Of a DNA stretch of 64,000 nt, positions 59,920 to 64,000 are shown in pieces. The notes beneath the pieces are model-generated. The model had not been told where the DNA came from, made no database searches, and was given only the letters and a program-made list of their open reading frames with translations. Both the position numbers and the translations under genes were made by a program. Origin of the DNA: an uncultured Spirochaetales bacterium (GTDB taxonomy: Bacteria; Spirochaetota; Spirochaetia; Sphaerochaetales; Sphaerochaetaceae); contig CASFDA010000005.1 in the NCBI GenBank assembly GCA_949293335.1, positions 1 through 64,000 of the forward strand. The letters run 5' to 3'. The number at the start of each line of letters is the position of its first letter. Position 1 is the first letter of the stretch.

Positions 59920-60890
59920 AAAGACTACTGACATTCCTCATCCCGTTTCTCCTTCTCTTTTCATCATGCGACTACTTCATCGCACATCCAGATCAGGAAA
60001 GACCCAAGATCTATATGTTCTCTATTGGGTTAGGATATGGAACTGGACCAGAGAACAATGTACTGGAAAACACACTAAGCGATTCTGATGCCATGGCAAA
60101 AGAAATTGAAGCTCTGGCAAAAAGCTACAAATTGGAATATGAGATCCTCTCATTCAGAGATGACTTCAATAAAGGAAGTTCCAGTTGGCAATTCACGATC
60201 GAGAGGTTCTCATCTTCAGGGGCAAATGAGGTGATTCCATTCATTCCTCAAGAAAGGGATGATGTCTCAGACGAATTTATATCCTTCCTCCTTTCTTCTC
60301 TAGAAGGGGAAGTGGATGGAAATGACATAATGGTCTTCTATTTCAGCGGACATGGAGAAGACTATTCGGGAGGACTCTATATCTACCATTATGAAGATGA
60401 GGATGGATACAAATACACAGCTGTGCCGGCACGTACTGTCATCGATTTTATAAAATCATTCCCGTCAAACACTCTGATGATCCTCGACTCATGCTATAGC
60501 GGTGTGTATGTAGAGGAAAATGATGTTGCCAATCTCAACGACGGGATAGAGGCTCTCCTTGAAGCCTTCGCCAATTCAACAGGAAAAGAGAGTGGCAACT
60601 TCAAGGATTTTGCAATTACTGCCGCACACAATACAGTCAGCTATGACAATGATCCCTATCAGGGAACAGAAGGAGCGGGCAGGCATGGAGCTTTCACGTA
60701 TCAAGTGCTTTCATACCTCGGATATGATTTTGAACATGAGGAAGGAGTGATCACAAATGGAAAGAGGACGATCTGCCTTTCTGAAATGTACAGACATGTA
60801 ATGGACAATATCAGCTGGCAGATAAGACTGGGAGCAACCCCGAATGTGAGCCACACCAGATACGATCTGGTACTCTTCTCCCCATACTAG
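59916..60890 (+). CDS. caspase-fold (C14/metacaspase-like) lipoprotein
   Basis: 324 aa. Lipobox LFSSC (Cys18) makes it surface or periplasmic. The caspase p20 core shows both catalytic residues: His146 in VFYFSGHGEDY and Cys193 in LMILDSCYSGVY. Residues 31-130 and 230-320 complete the alpha/beta domain (ITAAHNTVSYDNDP, GAFTYQVLSYLG). Bacterial orthocaspases cut after basic residues; the true role here is unknown. Its stop shares a CTAG with uvrB. Confidence 0.85.
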   Translation: MKRLLTFLIPFLLLFSSCDYFIAHPDQERPKIYMFSIGLGYGTGPENNVLENTLSDSDAMAKEIEALAKSYKLEYEILSFRDDFNKGSSSWQFTIERFSSSGANEVIPFIPQERDDVSDEFISFLLSSLEGEVDGNDIMVFYFSGHGEDYSGGLYIYHYEDEDGYKYTAVPARTVIDFIKSFPSNTLMILDSCYSGVYVEENDVANLNDGIEALLEAFANSTGKESGNFKDFAITAAHNTVSYDNDPYQGTEGAGRHGAFTYQVLSYLGYDFEHEEGVITNGKRTICLSEMYRHVMDNISWQIRLGATPNVSHTRYDLVLFSPY

Positions 60891-62932
60891 CTGTCCTTGC
60901 CTTCCCGGATGCGCTGGATCTCATCGCGCAGTTCTGCGGCCTTCTCGAACTCCAAGAGCTTTGCATACTCAAGCATCTGCTTCTCAAGTTCCTTGATGTA
61001 TTTCTTCCTGTCCCTCTCCAGAAGCAGATTGTATGCACCCTTGCGGATCTTGATCTCATCCTTCGCGCTCTCCTTCTTCTCGATATCCTCCCTCTCAATG
61101 ATGTCCTCTATCGCCTTGTGCACAGTCTTCGGGGTAATGCCATGGGCTTTATTGTAAGCCTCCTGTACACTTCTTCTGTGTTCCGTCTCCTCTATGGCCT
61201 CTGCCATGGCAGGAGAAATCTTATCCGCATACATGATCACATGTCCGTGTTCATTACGCGCAGTCCGTCCTATGGTCTGTATCAGCGATGTTGCAGAGCG
61301 GAGGAAGCCGATCTTGTCTGCATCAAGTATTGCAACAAGAGACACCTCAGGCATATCAAGACCCTCACGCAGGAGATTGATTCCGACCAGCACATCGTAC
61401 TTCCCTTTTCTCAGATCCCTGATTATCTCTACCCTCTCGATAGTCTCGACCTCTGAATGAAGATAACGCACCTTGAGGCCAAGGGACGATAGATAATCTG
61501 AGAGGTCCTCGCTCATCTTCTTTGTAAGTGTAGTGACAAGAACCCTCTCGTTATTTGCGATCGTCTTCCTGATTTCCCCGTAAAGGTCTTCCATCTGGCC
61601 TTCAGTGGAACGCACTTCGATATATGGATCCAGAAGTCCGGTAGGCCTTATCAGCTGCTCAACGATCTGGCTCGATTCCCTCTTCTCCCTCTCTCCAGGA
61701 GTAGCAGAAACATAAATCCTCTGCCCGACTTTCTGGTCAAACTCCTCATATTTCAGCGGACGGTTATCGAGGGCAGAAGGAAGACGGAAACCATACTCAA
61801 CCAGATTCTCCTTCCTTGACCTGTCCCCTTCGTACATCGCACCTATCTGTGGGAGCGTAACATGGGATTCGTCTATGAATGTGACAAAATCAGACGGGAA
61901 GTAATCGAGAAGCACCTGTGGCCGTTCCCCTGGCATTCGGCCGGAAAGAGGTCGTGAGTAGTTCTCGATACCGGGGCAGTGTCCTACTTCGGAAAGCATC
62001 TCAAGGTCATACTCGACACGAGTCTTGATCCTCTCGGCCTCCACTAGCTTGCCAAGGCTCTTGAAGTACTCTACCCTCTCCTCTTTCTCCTCATTGATAC
62101 GCTCTATTCCCTTCTTTATGAAAGAATCCGGAAGAACAAACTGCTTTGCAGGATAGAGTGTGACGGAATCAACAGATTCGAGCTTATGGCCTGTAATCGG
62201 ATCAAACCACACGATCGATGCGATCTCATCCCAGTCAAGGGTGATCCTGAACGCGCTCTCCAGATATGCAGGATAGATTTCAATCACATCTCCATGACTC
62301 CTGAAGTTTCCCCTCTCGAGAACCATGTCATTGCGCTCGTAAAGCATCCTGGCAAGCTGCGAGAACTCTTTCTTGTGATCAAATGCATCCCCGACGTTGA
62401 AGGAATGCACCATATCTGTGAGGGCCACTGGATTGCCGAGGCCATAGATACAGGAGACTGTCGCGACTACGATGACATCACGTCTTTCCAGAAGGCTGAA
62501 AGATGCCTTGAGCCTCAGCCTGTCGATCTCATCGTTTATATCGGTCTCCTTCTCTATGTAAAGGTCTTTTCCAGGGACATATGCCTCAGGCTGGTAATAG
62601 TCGTATGTCGAGACAAAATACTCCACTGCGTTCTCGGGAAAGAACGACTTGAATTCCCTGTAAAGCTGCGCAGAAAGTGTCTTGTTGTGGGAAAGCACCA
62701 GAGTAGGACGCTGTATCTTCTCGATCAGTTTTGCCATCGTGAATGTCTTTCCTGATCCTGTGACCCCTTTCAGAGTCTGTGCCCTGTCTCCGTCAAGATA
62801 GCCTCTGTAGAGTTTCTCAACAGCCTCCCCCTGATCACCAGAGAGGGAAAAGTCACTCACGACATGAAAAGGTCTCGACCTGCCCGTCTGGAAATCATAG
62901 ATCGCAGGCTCTGCCAAATTCATTTCTGCCAT
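60887..62932 (-). CDS. uvrB: excinuclease ABC subunit B
   Basis: 681 aa. Walker A KGVTGSGKTFTMAK, Y-rich beta-hairpin STYDYYQPEAYVP, DEAD-like TFIDESHVTLPQ, helicase motifs RLIQTIGRTARN, and a C-terminal UVR domain (ELEKQMLEYAKLLEFEKAAELRDEI) that contacts UvrC. Verifies damage in nucleotide excision repair. ATG 62932 is chosen for GGAGG about 7 nt upstream; ATG 62923 would give an ATGA overlap. Confidence 0.96.
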   Translation of the reverse strand: MAEMNLAEPAIYDFQTGRSRPFHVVSDFSLSGDQGEAVEKLYRGYLDGDRAQTLKGVTGSGKTFTMAKLIEKIQRPTLVLSHNKTLSAQLYREFKSFFPENAVEYFVSTYDYYQPEAYVPGKDLYIEKETDINDEIDRLRLKASFSLLERRDVIVVATVSCIYGLGNPVALTDMVHSFNVGDAFDHKKEFSQLARMLYERNDMVLERGNFRSHGDVIEIYPAYLESAFRITLDWDEIASIVWFDPITGHKLESVDSVTLYPAKQFVLPDSFIKKGIERINEEKEERVEYFKSLGKLVEAERIKTRVEYDLEMLSEVGHCPGIENYSRPLSGRMPGERPQVLLDYFPSDFVTFIDESHVTLPQIGAMYEGDRSRKENLVEYGFRLPSALDNRPLKYEEFDQKVGQRIYVSATPGEREKRESSQIVEQLIRPTGLLDPYIEVRSTEGQMEDLYGEIRKTIANNERVLVTTLTKKMSEDLSDYLSSLGLKVRYLHSEVETIERVEIIRDLRKGKYDVLVGINLLREGLDMPEVSLVAILDADKIGFLRSATSLIQTIGRTARNEHGHVIMYADKISPAMAEAIEETEHRRSVQEAYNKAHGITPKTVHKAIEDIIEREDIEKKESAKDEIKIRKGAYNLLLERDRKKYIKELEKQMLEYAKLLEFEKAAELRDEIQRIREGKDS

Positions 62933-64000
62933 ATTCCCCCCTCCATGGAAGAGAGCGTCACGTCATATTCTCTCACGTCTTTTCCCCTACGTACCATGAC
63001 GCTCACAATATCTCCCGCTTCATGATAGAAAAGAGCCTTCCTGTAGTCATCCATAGAATTTGTAGTTATTCCGTCAATAGATAGAATCACATCACCATCG
63101 AGATATATCAGGGACTGACCATACTGGACTCTCCTATTTCCTCCCCTGATTCCGCTTTCATCCAGATTTCCGCCACTTTTCACTTCAGAGACAAGCAGGC
63201 CTACAGAAGGAGTGATGTTCATGCTAGATGCAATTGCCTCATCAATCGGAAGTACCCGTGCTTCGAATTCACCCCGCTCTACCTTGCCATTTTCGTACAG
63301 TGACCGGATGATTTCCTTCAGTCTCAGAGAAGGAAGGGCAAAGGCAATCTGGCTCTGTGAGTAATTTGAATCAACAAGCCCAAGCACTTCTCCTTTTCTA
63401 TCAAGGAGAGGGCCTCCGCTGTTTCCGGGATATACGAGCATATCCATCTGCAAAAGAGAAGGAATCACAGTCCCGTTTTCTGTGACCGCACTACGATCAA
63501 GGCCACTGATTTCCCCATAGCTCTGGCTCCAGTTATTTCCATATGGATGTCCGATTACATATACTTTCTCGCCAACAAAAGGAGCAGAAGATGAAAGGAC
63601 GAGGACATTTGGGGTACTTCTCCTTACTCTCACCAGCGCAACGTCCGAAAGATCATCAGAACCTATGAGCTCGCCTTTTTCCCTGCTTCCATCAGAGAAA
63701 GTCACATCGATGGAATTCCTGTCCCTGATATTATGGCTGACAGTCAGTATGAGGCCTTCGGGAGAAATTATGATGCCGCTGCCTGTAGAGGAAAGAGAAG
63801 TTATCTTAACCACTCCATCGCGACAAGAATCATATACATAGAGGTTATCATTCTCCTCTTCATCAATATCCTCATAGAGGGAAAACTCGCGATTGAGTTG
63901 GGCTGTATCATAACCGAACAGGGAAAGGAGCTCGTCATCGCCAAGCTCTTTCCGTACACTAGAAATGTATGAAAGAGCATCAGATTGTACCCGCTTTTCT
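62920..64000 (-). CDS. HtrA/DegP-type serine protease with PDZ domain (partial, runs off right edge)
   Basis: At least 360 aa; the frame is open to base 64000 with no upstream start visible, so the N-terminus (membrane anchor or signal) lies outside. Trypsin-like catalytic triad: His in ILTVSHNIRDR, Asp in DLSDVALVRVR, Ser in YPGNSGGPLLD. A PDZ-like domain follows (about the last 130 residues, with VLSIDGITTNSMDDYRKALF). Protein quality control in the envelope. Overlaps uvrB by 13 nt, suggesting coupled expression. Confidence 0.9.
   Translation of the reverse strand, partial: EKRVQSDALSYISSVRKELGDDELLSLFGYDTAQLNREFSLYEDIDEEENDNLYVYDSCRDGVVKITSLSSTGSGIIISPEGLILTVSHNIRDRNSIDVTFSDGSREKGELIGSDDLSDVALVRVRRSTPNVLVLSSSAPFVGEKVYVIGHPYGNNWSQSYGEISGLDRSAVTENGTVIPSLLQMDMLVYPGNSGGPLLDRKGEVLGLVDSNYSQSQIAFALPSLRLKEIIRSLYENGKVERGEFEARVLPIDEAIASSMNITPSVGLLVSEVKSGGNLDESGIRGGNRRVQYGQSLIYLDGDVILSIDGITTNSMDDYRKALFYHEAGDIVSVMVRRGKDVREYDVTLSSMEGGIWQK

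Noticed and set aside
1-64000. CRISPR arrays, tRNA or rRNA genes, prophage
   Set aside because: No regular direct-repeat array, clover-leaf sequence or phage gene cluster recognised by eye.

Overview
The window looks like a chromosomal segment of a Gram-negative, moderate-GC, probably fermentative bacterium. My best guess is a spirochaete of the Treponema/Sphaerochaeta type. This rests on overall protein style, secreted beta-barrel proteins and lipoproteins, the transporter mix and gene order, not on a marker-gene comparison, so it is an inference.

Region 1 (1-2575) is a small graveyard. A frameshifted IS200/IS605 tnpB ends exactly where a broken AAA/DUF4143-type ATPase gene begins. A second ATPase of the same family follows, with its C-terminus replaced by what looks like another IS605 end, and then a 38-aa rubredoxin. 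Region 2 (2645-7661, minus) is a metal operon: a glutamyl-tRNA-reductase homologue, an internally shortened CDF transporter, ZnuA/C/B and a MarR regulator. Region 3 (7706-15797) is housekeeping: a PhoB/PhoR-like two-component pair, a secreted barrel protein, DNA polymerase IV, TrmL, ProC, SerRS and nicotinate phosphoribosyltransferase.

Region 4 (15952-40360) is the most distinctive part, a long catabolic and transport island. (a) An operon under a divergently transcribed FCD-type GntR regulator encodes a split transketolase, an iron-type alcohol dehydrogenase, a LarA-family racemase, a sugar isomerase-like protein, a VOC protein and a 48-aa lipoprotein. TTGTATAC-type palindromes lie in the divergent promoter. 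(b) A pdxA2-tctB-tctA-tctC-racemase operon is preceded by a textbook-spaced sigma-54 promoter and a helically phased array of GTTTCAT boxes. (c) A cyclase-dctQMP TRAP unit is followed by a second tctCBA plus amidohydrolase unit. A PrpR-type sigma-54 activator lies immediately upstream and is the obvious candidate to read the promoter in (b). A cupin protein and a glycerate kinase close the island. Together these suggest uptake and degradation of small hydroxy-, di- or sugar-carboxylates.

Region 5 (40519-64000) returns to core functions: SIMPL protein, MATE pump, TatD, class II aldolase, infC-rpmI-rplT, a candidate 6S RNA, a TPR protein with a very His/Cys-rich tail, tsaE-tsaB-trxB, glgA-glgC, NUDIX and NnrD enzymes, a TPP riboswitch driving thiBPQ, a barrel protein paired with a caspase-fold lipoprotein, uvrB, and an HtrA-type protease that runs off the right edge. 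No CRISPR array, rRNA, tRNA, prophage or replication origin was recognised.
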